Assembly: GCF_002105155.1 (NCBI RefSeq)
Contig: NW_019028982.1
Span: 766,501-830,500 of the forward strand
DNA: 64,000 bases
Direction of reading: 5' to 3'
DNA from: Lobosporangium transversale
Taxonomy: Eukaryota > Mortierellomycota > Mortierellomycetes > Mortierellales > Mortierellaceae
Positions within the stretch are counted from its first letter, which is position 1. Each line of letters opens with the position of its first letter. Shown here piece by piece: positions 33,654 to 43,982 of the stretch. The translations under genes and the position numbers were made by a program. The notes under the pieces were generated by a model. It made no database searches. It had not been told where the DNA came from and was given only the letters and a program-made list of their open reading frames with translations.

Positions 33654-34989
33654 GTAGTCATAATCGACACATATAAGGGTGTGACAAGTAGTCCTCTGCT
33701 AACAAAAGAATAAAATTTATAATTTAGTCAATCGCACTTTGTCGTTGGCGGGTATAGAAATTTGGTTAGCACCGTGGCTCTATAATATTCATGGATGCTG
33801 GCATGCATCTTTTGACGAGCCTCGAACAGAATATTGCCTAGTCAGGCTTATGTAGCTTTGATTCCATAAAACTCATGAACCCTCAGCTGTACCGTGGCCC
33901 TAAGTGAACTTACTTCCTTTAGGGAGCCGAGAAACACTATTTAATAGCAATGCTTCTCATTATCTGCTATGCGATATTGTAGCCATTCCCACTGGCTTCA
34001 GGAAAATTCAGGGTTCTTTCAAAATGGATGGTAGTGTAGCCCTTGAACTACTTCGAGATTCCTATCCTCAAAGGCAGTATCTGTGCTAAGGTGTGCAGGC
34101 AATGGCGCCTTTGAGTCATCAAAAGTCGCTCGATTTGGTCATAAACTGCATTACTCAAAATAAAACTGTACATTGCGTTCAAACCTCTATTCAAAAGCAA
34201 ATTACTCCTCGGCAAGCGTCTTGTACATGCCTTGATTTGTAAGGTCATTGTGATATAATGGCTAGGAAACAACGTATTGGCATGACATACCTACTCATAT
34301 CATCACAATAGCATAAGATTCAGGATAAAATGAAGTTGAAATGTGTTGTCTCATCTCCCGTACAGTGAATAATAATAAAAACTGCACTTAAAAACCTGCA
34401 GTTTCTTTTGTCACAACATCACTTGCATGGTGGAAGAGTATGATCGAAACTGTGGAGCCAAAAACCACGCTTTGGTCTTTTCTTCAGTACTAAACAATAT
34501 GCATGCCAAGGACATGATACTGTATGTAATGTCGGTAATGCCGGGGGAAAAACAGAGAGTGTGAGTGTCAAGCCATTTCAACCAATCAAAGAAACAGTAG
34601 TATAATTTTATCATGGTTTAACTGAGGCATGTTCTGATCGCAAAATAACTATTGCACTTACTCCTCTGAACAATGATCGAAGTTATATACTTACTTTATT
34701 TGCCTTCGTAACCTTAGCTGTCAAGCTAGTAGATACGCTGTGTTTTTTCATCCCCTTGTCTTTCTCAAAAATGAAGGGAAAAAAATCAGGGGAAATGATA
34801 TGGATCGATTATTTTTTATTATCTTTATTATTATCTTATTTTTCATATCCTTTTAACCACTCACAATGGACTTAATGTTACTTCGCCAAATAGCAAAACA
34901 ACCAATGTAATCTACCGCATGCCCCGTAGCTTCCTTTTTTTCTTTTTTCTAGTGATTCATGCAAGACCTACGCGTAGAAAGTTTGTTTG

Positions 34990-35031
<42 letters not shown>

Positions 35032-35574
35032 AATGATTATTGCCATGCGTTATCCATGCTGGTATGCTCATGAGGTGGTGCTTTTTTTTTTTTTTTTTTC
35101 CTTTCCACTATCCTTTGTGTAACAAATCTTATCACATTCTTTGTGCAGAGAAGCATGGACCATTACACGCACAATAACAGGATTTTGGCAAAGCTTTTCT
35201 TTTTTTCCTTCAAGTAAGGGGTGGAAATGTAGGAAGCTAGAGTTGGCCAATGGAAAATAACCGTGCTTCGCCTTGCTGTGCCGAATTCGCCTTTCGTAGA
35301 ACTATTGCAACATAGGCAATAGAGCTCTAGGCGCTACATCTTTAACTTTCCTGAAAAGTAACAAACTGACCTGTCTTGGCATTTTCATACCCCCTCCCCT
35401 GGATAAATGTGCTACAACATACCAATAAGGAAGGTAAAGAGTCAATGTAGCTATATGCATTTATATACTACAAACAACATCATTTTTACTGAGAATATAA
35501 GAACTGCTTCTTTGTGTTTTTGAATCTTGTCTCTCACAAATAAGCAATCCATTAAAAAAAGAAAAAGAAAAAAA
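33654..35574. other. Long spacer before the tandem array
   Basis: About 1.9 kb with no gene recognised. It holds a 40-base A run (34990-35029), a T run (35083-35099), and from about 35230 on the upstream block shared by the array units (GTGCTTCGCCTTGC and later CTGACCTG). Confidence 0.55.
35493..35550 (+). promoter_or_regulatory. Core promoter block of array unit 1
   Basis: GAATATAAGAACTGCTTCTT and then CTCACAAATAAGCAATCC, repeated with small changes ahead of every array unit. ATATAAG is a TATA-like box 80 or so bases before the ATG. Confidence 0.6.
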
Positions 35575-36567
35575 ATGGCCCTTTCTTCTCCCATTCCTCT
35601 CTCCCCTCTTCACGAAATGATGGAAAAAGAATCCACCACTAAATTCATTCCAGATGTCGAAAAAGAGCTGGAGGAAATCAAGGTCTTCCTAGTCGAATCA
35701 CTTAAAGAGGTTGAGGACTATCTTAACAAGCTCACCGTTTCTCTTTATAGAAGCACCACTTGTGAGTTACAGGTCTTGACAAAAGACCTCTTGGATATTG
35801 TGGAACGATATTACAACCGTACACTCCCAGATCTTTGCAAAATCGTTGATCAGATCCGAGCTTTGATGACCCGGTACGAGCACGCTTTCGAAGTCTTCGT
35901 CGATGAAGCCAAAGACACCATTTCGTCCTTACAAGACCTGATCAATATGGTCCCACCTTTACAGAGAGCCCACGAAGAAGCCGCGAACGGCTTTCAAATC
36001 ATTTCTTTCAGGGCGCAAGATCTGATTGACAAATACAACGAGGCCTCTCGCGGTCATACTGAGACTCCACCCGACATAAAATTGTTTCATTTGGGTTAGG
36101 TACTCTTGCTTTTGTGGCCGTACCCTGTTTACCCTTGGCCCCCGTCGCAGGGACGATCAAATTGGCTGGTACCATTGCAGTGATGGCCGCAAGTAGCGGA
36201 AGTGGTGTCTCTGGGTTGGTAGCCAAGTATGACCAAGACTGAGATCTATAGCCAGGGCGTTGCCTACTTGCTGAAGCTGGAAGACTGTAATAGAGGGATC
36301 AAAGAACCCATTGCTGAAATTGGGAACAAGCTCTATGCTTGCAAGAATTTATTAGAAGAGGTGAAGAGCCACAGCAACCTAATCATGGTCGACAAGTATG
36401 CAGTGGATGTTCGGAAAAAAGAATACGAATGCGCGAAATGGAAGGCAGTGGCGATGAAGGAACTCTGTAATAGCATAATGTGCCATACGTATCAGATTTC
36501 CAAGCTTGGAATGACAGCTGAGTTTAAGAGGAAGCAAATCACCGAAGCAGCCTCTGCTGCTATCTGA
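35575..36567 (+). pseudogene. Tandem array unit 1, frame-broken
   Basis: First of eight paralogues. It opens MALSSPIPLSPLHEMMEKES and carries the family N-terminal helical part (VEKELEEIKVFLVESL, ALMTRYEHAFEVFVDEA), then goes out of frame at about 36085, just before the hydrophobic segment. That segment continues in another frame, which itself stops near 36240, and a third frame (36229-36567) carries the C-terminal helical part ending ITEAASAAI. At least two frame breaks therefore separate parts that are contiguous in intact units. Promoter and 3' blocks are intact. Segments resemble units 3 and 4 in one place and units 5-8 in another, so it may be a mosaic. Function unknown; see the intact units. 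Confidence 0.75.
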
Positions 36568-36659
36568 TATGGTGAATTAGCTATTCTTCTTTGTATATAG
36601 TTGTGTACAGGGACAAGCGTTTATAGGTTTGTTGCCCATATAGTGTCCAATGTGTCGAG

Positions 36660-36697
36660 GGAATAAAAAGCAAATGATGGCCCTATTGCTCTCCAGA

Positions 36698-36706
<9 letters not shown>
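36660..36706 (+). terminator. Conserved 3' block of unit 1
   Basis: GAATAAAAAGC followed by ATGATGGCCCTATTGCTCTC and CAGAAG, then a long T run. The block recurs after almost every array unit (about 39868, 41249, 42906, 43396, 45105, 46588, 48228). It holds an AATAAA polyadenylation signal and marks the unit boundary. Confidence 0.6.
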
Positions 36707-36733
<27 letters not shown>

Positions 36734-37132
36734 CAATGCACCTTTGTATAACAAACCCTTTCACGAATTCCTGTGCGAACAATAAACTGGGGCTTCATTT
36801 TTATTTTTTTCCCTCATATCATGGGTAAAATGTAGGAAGTTGCAATACATGTATGGACTGCATTTTGCAGCATCTCCCAAATAGAGTTGAGCAATGAAAA
36901 AAATCATTTGCATATACCATTGGCTTTCACTATCTGCTTCCTTGAATGGTAGTGTTACATGGAAGGCAATGTGTCAATGTAGCTTTATTTATACTACAAA
37001 CAACATCATTTTTACCTATTCCTTCTTTGTCATTTTGATTCTTGTCCCTCACAAATAAGCAATCCATTTTTTTTTTTAAAAAAAAAAAAAGTTCTTCTCC
37101 CTGCTTCCATTCCTCTCCCCCTTCTTCACGAG

Positions 37133-38047
37133 ATGAAGGAAAGAGACTTTAGCTCTACATCTATTCTGGCTATCAAAGAAGAGTTAGAGGTAATCAAGGT
37201 TTCCCTTGGCGAAATCCGTAGATCGGTTGGTGACCATCTTAACGAGCCCGTTGTTTCTCTCCATGGTGCCTCCATTAGTGAAGCAAAGGCCTTGACGATT
37301 GGGTTCTTGGATTGTCTAGTACAATATTCCACGGAAACGCTTCCAGATCTCTACAGGGCCGTTTATCAAATCCAGGCTTTGACGACGCGTTATGAGCACC
37401 CCTTCGAAGTCTTCATTGGTAACGTCAATGACACCATTTCGCCCTTACAAGATCTAATCGATTTGGTTTATTTTTACGGCAAGGTCATAATAAAGCCGTG
37501 GGGCACTTTTTTAACATTTCTCTCAGGGCACAAAGGCTTATTTACAAATACAAGACGGCCTCTCACGGTCACACTTGGAGCGCTAAGGAATACGGAATTA
37601 CTGCCGCTGCGCTGGGCGCCCTTACCATTGGAGTTACAACGCGTCCGCTTGCCATCGCTACACGGACGGTCAAAGTTGCTGCTTACAGCGACGGTCGCTG
37701 GTGTCAGAGGTATTGGTGGTATTTAATGTTTATTGGCATCCGATAATGACGAAGCCATGGATAGGATCTATAACCTGGAAGCCACCAACGTGCAGGAGCT
37801 GGTAAGATGTAGCATTGAGGTCGAAAGGCCTACTGTTGAAATTGGGATCAAACTCGATGCTTGTAGGGAATTACTAGAAGAGATGAAGAGATACAACAAG
37901 TCGATCACTGCCGGCAAGCATTTGGAAGATAGGCAGAAAGTAGAATACAGGCTCGCGAAAGGTGAGGCACTGAATGTGAGGGAACTCTGTGATAGCATAA
38001 TGTATTGTGCGCATCAGATTACCGAGCTCAGAAGTTGTTTGATGTGA
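37133..38047 (+). pseudogene. Tandem array unit 2, frame-broken
   Basis: It starts at the internal Met of the family (MKERDFSSTSILAIKEELEV), because the upstream start codon of units 1, 5 and 8 is lost in a T/A run. The N-terminal helical part is readable to about 37470. The frame then shifts twice within the hydrophobic segment (readable pieces at 37498-37746 and 37733-38047), and the C-terminal helical part ends ITELRSCLM. The core promoter block upstream (about 37005-37070) has lost the ATATAAGAACTG stretch found in other units, and the 3' block has lost its AATAAA. Coding and regulatory parts are thus both damaged; I infer a dead copy. Confidence 0.75.
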
Positions 38048-38213
38048 CAAAATAACTATCTTTATTTGTGTAAGCTGTGTAAAGGAACAAGCGTTTATCG
38101 GTTTTGTTGGCCCTATTGCTCTCCAGAAGTCTTTTTTTTTTTATACAAACTGGGGTTTTATTGTTTATTTTTCCTTCATATCAGGGGTGAATGTTGAAAA
38201 CCACATGTTTATA

Positions 38214-38488
38214 CACTCCAGTCTCACTGTTTTGCAAAATGTGCAAAAAAGTGGATTTTATATACGTTCTGCGATGCTCATTGGCTAAATTCACATTTAA
38301 TTCAAAATATTTATTCTAAAACCACAATTCAATTGGCTGATTTTTTGCTTGTCTTTCTCCTCTTACCCTTTGCCAGCCAATTTAAAATAAAAATTTTTGA
38401 ATTAAATGTGAATCTAGCCAATGAGCATCGCAGAACGTATATAAAATCCACTTTTTTGCACATTTTGCAAAACAGTGAGACTGGAGTG
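38214..38488. mobile_element. Foldback MITE with TA target duplication
   Basis: A 275-base element with inverted arms of about 93 bases that match almost perfectly (38214-38306 against 38394-38488). Ends read CACTCCAGTCTCACTG and its complement, and the element is flanked by TA on both sides. Equivalent spacers in other units (for example around 41452 and 39957) run straight from CATGTA-like into CTTTGTTGTATAATC, showing the empty site. TA duplication and terminal repeats suit the Tc1/mariner superfamily. It has no coding capacity, so it was mobilised by an enzyme encoded elsewhere. Confidence 0.85.
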
Positions 38489-38770
38489 TACTTTATTGCA
38501 TAATCTAAATAGAGTTGACCAATGAAAAAAAACCGTGCTTCGCCTTACCACCGAGTGCTTTTCATGGTAATCATTTGTGTCTACCATAGAATCTCATAAT
38601 GGGCACTTCATATCTATCTTTCGCAGAAAGTAACTGCTTTGGCATTTTTTTATTTTTATTTTTTTGTGCGCAGGTGCTTCATGCCCCTTTCCTGGATCAA
38701 TGTGTTATAGCATGCCAATAAGGAGGGTAAGGAGTTTGTAGCTGTATATATAACAACACCTTTTTTACTG

Positions 38771-38822
38771 ACAATATAAAAACTGCTTCTTTGTACTTTT
38801 CTTATCTCATAAACCAGCAATC
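38771..38822 (+). promoter_or_regulatory. Core promoter block of array unit 3
   Basis: ACAATATAAAAACTGCTTCT with the following CCAGCAATCC; same block as the other units. Confidence 0.55.
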
Positions 38823-38890
38823 CATTAAAAAAAATCAAAAAAATAACCCTTGTCCCTTCTTCCACCTCTCTCTTCCCTCTTCACAAAAAG

Positions 38891-39829
38891 ATGGAAAAAC
38901 AGCCTACCCCTAATTTCATTCCAGATGTCGAAATAGAGTTGAAGATAATCGAGTTCTTTATTGTCGAAGCTCCTGACTATTACGAGATCTATCTTGGCAA
39001 GCTCCCCAATTCGCATTATGAAGCCCCCGATTGCGAACTAAAGTCTTTGATAAAAAAATCCCTGAGTACTATGAGAAAATATCTCAATGATACGCTCCCA
39101 AAACTTTGCAACTTCGTTAATGACATCCGGGGTTTGATGACTTGTTACGAGCACACCTTTGGGATATTTGTCGGTGAGATCGAAGGCACCATTTCATCCT
39201 TACAAGGCCTGATCGATAGAGCTGGGCCTTTACAAAAAGTTCATGAAGAAGCCGCGACAGACCTTTATGAAATTTTGCTCAAGGCAGGCGATCTGACTCA
39301 AAAATACAAAGAGGACTTTGATAAGCATACTAGGAGCCGTAAACTATTCGAAGCTGCTTCTTTTGGATTAGCCATCTTTGCCTGTCTGGCCATACCTAGT
39401 CCGGCTGTGCTCCCCGTTTCAGGCGTGATAAAGATGCTTGCCACTGCTACTGTAACGATACCCACTGGTTACGCGAGTTATTTCCTTTGGGGAAAAGCCA
39501 AGAATCACCAGACCGTGGCTACCGAGTATGACCAGAAAGTCATCAAGTTGAAGGACCTGCTGAGCACCAACGATAAGTTTAGAAAACCTATTGACGTTAT
39601 TGGCGGCAAGTTTGCTGATTGTATGGAAACACTAGGATATCTGATGACCCTCAGCAAGCCGATGGCCAAAATATATGAAGAGGATGAGAAGAAAGAACAG
39701 TATGTGGAAATACAAGCCAAGGCGAAGGCGATAAGAAATCTCTGTGATAGCATGAAACGTCATCCGTATCGGATTTCCAAGCTTAAAATCACAATTGAGT
39801 TTAAGATGAAGCAAATCACTGAGATATAG
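38891..39829 (+). CDS. Tandem array unit 3, intact: helical protein with central hydrophobic segment
   Basis: An open frame of 312 residues with no intron. Residues 1-155 are predicted helical and charged (VEIELKIIEFFIVEAPDYYE, GLMTCYEHTFGIFVGEIEGT). Residues about 158-200 are hydrophobic (FGLAIFACLAIPSPAVLPVS, then MLATATVTIPTGYASYFLWG). The rest is a charged, coiled-coil-like C-terminal part (YDQKVIKLKDLLS, IRNLCDSMKRHPYRISKLKI). There is no signal peptide. The layout, helical bundle then hydrophobic tongue then helices, is that of alpha pore-forming proteins (ClyA/HBL type) and also of apolipoprotein-L-like proteins; sequence similarity to either is not evident. This is the most diverged intact unit and shares the YDQ-x-V middle motif with unit 4. 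Start codon is the first ATG after the lost upstream one. Confidence 0.75.
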   Translation: MEKQPTPNFIPDVEIELKIIEFFIVEAPDYYEIYLGKLPNSHYEAPDCELKSLIKKSLSTMRKYLNDTLPKLCNFVNDIRGLMTCYEHTFGIFVGEIEGTISSLQGLIDRAGPLQKVHEEAATDLYEILLKAGDLTQKYKEDFDKHTRSRKLFEAASFGLAIFACLAIPSPAVLPVSGVIKMLATATVTIPTGYASYFLWGKAKNHQTVATEYDQKVIKLKDLLSTNDKFRKPIDVIGGKFADCMETLGYLMTLSKPMAKIYEEDEKKEQYVEIQAKAKAIRNLCDSMKRHPYRISKLKITIEFKMKQITEI

Positions 39830-40130
39830 CTATTCGTTTATAACCAAATAGTGTTCATAGTGGCAGAATAATAAAAGCAAATGATGATCCTATTGCTCTC
39901 CAGAATTATATTTTTCTCCCATATCATGGGTAAAAATTAGGAAACTTCATGTGCATGTACAGTACTCTGTTGCATAATGTAAATAGAGTTGACCAATGAA
40001 AAAATCGTGCTTCGCCTTGCTACCGAGCGCCTTCATGTCCCCCCTTGGATGACTGTGCTACAACATGCTAAAGGAAGGCAAAGAGTCAAAGTAAAGCTAT
40101 ATTTATGCTAAACAACACCCATACTTATTG

Positions 40131-40165
40131 GCAATATAAAACTGCTTCTTTGTATTTTGATTCTT
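40131..40165 (+). promoter_or_regulatory. Core promoter block of array unit 4
   Basis: GCAATATAAAACTGCTTCTT, then TTGATTCTTGCTCC. The CAAATAAGCAATCC tail found in other units is missing here, and the ATG of units 1/5/8 is lost with it. Confidence 0.5.
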
Positions 40166-40225
40166 GCTCCATTTAAAAAAAATTCTTTCCTCTCTTCCAC
40201 TCCCCCCTCCGCCTCTCTTCACGAA

Positions 40226-41176
40226 ATGAAGGAAAAAGAGCCTACCATTAAACTCATCCAAGATATCAAAGAAGGGTTGGAAAGAATCAAGGTCTTTCTT
40301 GACCAATCCCTTAAATGGGTCGATGACTATCTCAACAAGTCCGTCGTTTCTCATTATGCAATCACCACTAGTGAACTAAAGGCCCCAACAACAGATTTCT
40401 TGGGCATTGTAGCACACTTTTTCAAGGAAGAGCTCCCAGGCCTTTACAAGGTCGTTGATCAAATTCGGGATTTGATGACTTGTTACGAGCATACCTTTGA
40501 AGTCTTCGTCGGTGAGGCTGAAACCATTTTGTCCTTGCAAGGTTTGACCAACATGGCCCAATCTTTACAAAGAGCCCATGAAGAAGCCGCGAACGGCTAT
40601 ACTGCCATTTGCCACAAGGCAAAAGAGCTTATGGACAAGTACGAGGCGGCCTCTCGTGGGTATACTGCCACCCATAAACTATTCAAACTTGCTTCTTTTG
40701 GGCTAACCATCTGTTCCTGTGCGACCGTACTTCGTTTGGCTTTGCCCGAACGTGCGGCTAACATGCTTATTGGTTCTACTGTAGTGCTATCCGCTGGCGT
40801 CGGGAGGCAATTCTGTGAGTTGAAAGCCGAGGTTTGCCAGACCAAGGCTACGGCCTATGACCAGGAAGTCACCAAATTGCAGAAACTGATAGACAACAAC
40901 AAGGAGTTCGAAAAACCTATTAGTGCAATTAGCGAGGAGTCCGATGCTTGTATGGTGTCGCTAGCGGAGTTGAGGCACCTCAGTAAACCGCTAATTGGCG
41001 AAAAGTATGAAGAGGGTGACAAGAAAGAAGAATACGAGGCTGCGAAAAGCAAGGCAAAGGCGATAAAACAACTCTGTGATAGCATAAGGTGTCATCCGTA
41101 TCAGATTTCCAAGCTTAAAATGACAGCTGAGTTTAAGATGAAGCAAATAGCCGAAGCAGCCTCTGTTGCTATTTGA
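40226..41176 (+). CDS. Tandem array unit 4, intact
   Basis: An open frame of 316 residues from the ATG at 40226 (MKEKEPTIKLIQDIKEGLER); the frame is open further upstream but without an ATG. The N-terminal helical part has VFLDQSLKWVDDYLNKSV and DLMTCYEHTFEVFVGEAE. The hydrophobic segment is at about residues 165-205 (FGLTICSCATVLRLALP, MLIGSTVVLSAGV) and is shorter and less Gly-rich than in units 5-8. The C-terminal helical part has YDQEVTKLQKLIDNNKEFEK and ends MKQIAEAASVAI. That ending is shared with unit 1 and with the relic near 43.3 kb, so these form one subfamily. No signal peptide. Function unknown; see unit 3 for possible relatives. Confidence 0.78.
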   Translation: MKEKEPTIKLIQDIKEGLERIKVFLDQSLKWVDDYLNKSVVSHYAITTSELKAPTTDFLGIVAHFFKEELPGLYKVVDQIRDLMTCYEHTFEVFVGEAETILSLQGLTNMAQSLQRAHEEAANGYTAICHKAKELMDKYEAASRGYTATHKLFKLASFGLTICSCATVLRLALPERAANMLIGSTVVLSAGVGRQFCELKAEVCQTKATAYDQEVTKLQKLIDNNKEFEKPISAISEESDACMVSLAELRHLSKPLIGEKYEEGDKKEEYEAAKSKAKAIKQLCDSIRCHPYQISKLKMTAEFKMKQIAEAASVAI

Positions 41177-41730
41177 TGTGATGAGTTATCTGTACAGAAA
41201 CAAGCGTTTATAGGCTTTATTGGCCATATAGTACCCATAGTGTCAGAAGAATAAAAGTAATTGATGGCTCCATTGCTCTCCAGAAGTTTTTTTTTTTTTT
41301 TTTTTTTTTTTTTCTTAACTATCCTTTGAATAACAAAGTCTTTCACGGATCCCTGCGCGAACAATAAACTGGGGGTTTATTTTTTATTTTTTTTTCTCTC
41401 AGATCAGGGGCGGAAGTGTAGGAAACTACATGGACTGTACATGTACTTTGTTGTATAATCTAAATAGAGTTAACCAATGAAAAAAACCATGCTTCGCCTT
41501 GCTACCGAGCGCATTTCATGGTAATCATTTGCATATACCATTGGCTTTCACAATGGGTACTACAAACCTCTATCTTTCCCGAAAAGAAACAAACTGACCT
41601 GCCTTGGCATATTCTTGTGCGTAGCCACTCTATGCCCACTCCCCTGGATGGTGGTGTTACAACATGCCAATACGGAAGGCAATGGGCCAATGTGGCTTTA
41701 TTTATACTAACAGCAGCACTATTTTTGCTG

Positions 41731-41790
41731 ACAATATAAGAACTGCTTCTTTGTCAATTTGATTCTTGTTTTTTAAATAAGCAATCCTTT
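41731..41790 (+). promoter_or_regulatory. Core promoter block of array unit 5
   Basis: ACAATATAAGAACTGCTTCT and AAATAAGCAATCC, directly followed by an A-rich leader and the ATG at 41807. Confidence 0.6.
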
Positions 41791-41806
41791 TAAAAAAAGA
41801 AAAAAA

Positions 41807-42808
41807 ATGGCTCTTTGCCTTCCCTCCATCCCTCTCCCCCTTCTTCACGAAATGAAGGGAAAAGATCTCAGCACAACACTCATTCCAGATATCAAAGAGG
41901 ACTTGATGAAAATTAAGGTCTCCCTTGACGAATTCCGTAGTTGGGTCGATGGCTATCTTAGCAAGCTCGAGATTTCTCTTTGTGGTACCCCCATTGGTGA
42001 AGCAAAGACCTTGACAATTGAATTCTTGGTTTGTCTAGTACGATATTGCACGGGAACACTCCCAGATCTTTACATGGTCGTTGATCGAATCCGGACTTTG
42101 ATGACTCGTTACGACCACGTCTTCAGAGTCTTCGCCAGTGAAGCCAAAGACACAATTTTGTTTTTAGAAGACCTGATCGAGTCGGTTCCAAATTTTCGAC
42201 AAGAGCATATAGAAACGGCGAAGATGTTTTTTAGCATTTCTCTCAGGGCACAAAAGCTTATTGGCGAATACAACGAGGCCTCTAGTAGTCACAATAAGAG
42301 CGCTAAGAAATACACCGCTGCTGAGGGTACTGCGTTGAGGGTTGCTAGCGCTGGGCTAGGCGTCCTTGCCCTTGTGGCTATACCCTGTCCGCCTTTGGCC
42401 ATCATTACGAGGGTGGGCCATGCTGCTGCCCTTACAACCGTGGTCGCTGGTGCCGGGGTCGCTTGCTGTTATACGGCAGCCACCCATAACTCGGGCAAGG
42501 CTAGGGTCTATAGCCTGGGAGCTACCAACATGGGGGAGCTGGATAGGTGTAGCAATGTAATGAAAGAGTCCGCTTTTAATATTGGGGACAAACTCTACGA
42601 TTGTAAGAATTTACTAAAAGGGGTGAAGGACCACAGCAAGCCGACCACTGCCGGCATGTATACAGCTGATATCCAGGAAGAAGAATATAGGCTCGCGAAA
42701 GGCAAGGCAGAGGAGATGAAGAAACTCTGTGATATCATAATGTATAGTGCGAATCAGATTACCCAGCTCGGAATGACAGCTGAGTTCAAGATGAGCCTGC
42801 TTAAGTGA
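41807..42808 (+). CDS. Tandem array unit 5, intact, with upstream start codon kept
   Basis: An open frame of 333 residues. It keeps the first ATG of the family (MALCLPSIPLPLLHEMKGKD), about 15 codons ahead of the Met used by units 2-4, 6 and 7. N-terminal helical part: IKEDLMKIKVSLDEFRSWVD, RIRTLMTRYDHVFRVFASEA. Hydrophobic segment at about 165-225, Gly/Ala-rich (VASAGLGVLALVAIPCPPLA, ALTTVVAGAGVACCYTAA). C-terminal helical part with the subfamily motif VYSLGATNMGELDRCS and a conserved Lys-rich end (AKGKAEEMKKLCDIIMYSAN). Units 5-8 and 2 share these motifs and form the second subfamily. The Pro-rich start (PSIPLPLL) is not a signal peptide by appearance. The membrane-inserting role is inferred only from layout. 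Confidence 0.8.
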   Translation: MALCLPSIPLPLLHEMKGKDLSTTLIPDIKEDLMKIKVSLDEFRSWVDGYLSKLEISLCGTPIGEAKTLTIEFLVCLVRYCTGTLPDLYMVVDRIRTLMTRYDHVFRVFASEAKDTILFLEDLIESVPNFRQEHIETAKMFFSISLRAQKLIGEYNEASSSHNKSAKKYTAAEGTALRVASAGLGVLALVAIPCPPLAIITRVGHAAALTTVVAGAGVACCYTAATHNSGKARVYSLGATNMGELDRCSNVMKESAFNIGDKLYDCKNLLKGVKDHSKPTTAGMYTADIQEEEYRLAKGKAEEMKKLCDIIMYSANQITQLGMTAEFKMSLLK

Positions 42809-43078
42809 CGAATTAACTATCTTTATTTGTGTATAGTTGTGTACAGGAACAAGTGCTGATAGGTTTTGTTGACCATGTAGTGTCCATAGTGTCCAGAGTG
42901 TCAGAAGAATAAAAAACAAAATGATGGCCCTATTGCTCTCCAGAAGATTTTTTTTTTTTTTTTTTTTTTTTTTCACTATCCCTTTGTATTACAAACCTTT
43001 CGCGGATCTCTGCATGAACAATAGACTGGGATGGTTTCTTTTTTGTTATTTCCCTCAATCAGGGGTAAAAGTAGTGTA

Positions 43079-43250
43079 CAGTGCGCCCTTGACATAGTGT
43101 CGAAAATCGACATTATATCAAGTTTTCATTCCTATTCATTTCAATTCAATAAATATATCAAACTCCATTTTTTACTTTTTTTTTCACCAGTATGAATGAG
43201 GTAGTAAAAATGGAGTTTGATATATTTATTGAATTGAAATGAATAGAAAA
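43079..43250. mobile_element. Relic of a pogo-like DNA element with internal foldback
   Basis: After TA at 43077 comes CAGTGCGCCCTTGACATAGT, the style of a pogo/Tigger terminal repeat (CAGT start, TA target). A foldback follows: 43132-43175 and 43201-43246 are near-perfect inverted copies (ATATATCAAACTCCATTTTT and complement). The matching right-hand terminal repeat is missing. The element ends where a relic of an array unit's 3' end begins (about 43251), so insertion or its decay removed the body of that unit. Confidence 0.6.
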
Positions 43251-43440
43251 GAAAATTTGAAAGATGAAGCAAATAATCGAAGCAGCCTCTGTTGCTATCT
43301 GATGTGCTGAATCAGCTGTTCTCACTTGTATATAGCTGTGTACAGGAACAAGCGTTTATAGGTTTTGTTGGCCATATAGTGTCCATAGTTTCAGAAGAAT
43401 AAAAAACAACATGACGATCCTATTGCTCTCCAGAACTTTT
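43251..43440 (+). pseudogene. Relic of a ninth array unit (last ~17 codons and 3' block)
   Basis: The sequence from 43256 encodes KMKQIIEAASVAI then a stop, the same ending as unit 4. The unit 3' flank follows (GTACAGGAACAAGCGTTTAT, GAATAAAAAAC, ATTGCTCTCCAG). Everything 5' of these last codons is gone and replaced by the foldback element. Shows that the array once had one more unit of the unit-4 subfamily here. Confidence 0.75.
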
Positions 43441-43834
43441 TTTTTTTTTTTCTTTTTCTTCACTGTACCTTTGTATAACAAACCCTTTCACGGATCGATC
43501 CTGCGCGAACGATAAACTGGGGTTTGTTTTGTATTTTTTATTTTTATCCTCATATCAGGCGTGAAAGTGTAGGAAGCTGTAATACATGTGTGGACTGCAC
43601 TTTGTTGCATATCCCAAATAGAGTTGACCAATGAAATAAAATCGTGCTTCGCCTTGCTACCGAGCGCTACAAATCTCTATCTTTCCCGGAAAGAAACAAA
43701 CTGACCTGTCTTGGCATCCTTTTGTACGTAGCTACTTCATGCTCTCCCCCTTGGATGATTGTGTTACAACATGACAATAAGGAAGGCAATGAGTTAATGT
43801 AGCTGTATATATGCTACAAATAACACCATTTTTA

Positions 43835-43889
43835 CTGACAATATAAGAACTGCTTTGTTATTTTGATTCTTGTCTCTCGCAAATAAGCA

Positions 43890-43893
<4 letters not shown>
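43835..43893 (+). promoter_or_regulatory. Core promoter block of array unit 6
   Basis: GACAATATAAGAACTGCTTT, then CGCAAATAAGCAATCC and a 34-base T run with a following A run where other units have the first ATG. Confidence 0.55.
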
Positions 43894-43934
<41 letters not shown>

Positions 43935-43982
43935 AAATAAGGCTCTTCCCCTTCCTTCAATTCCTCTCCCCTTCTTCACGAA

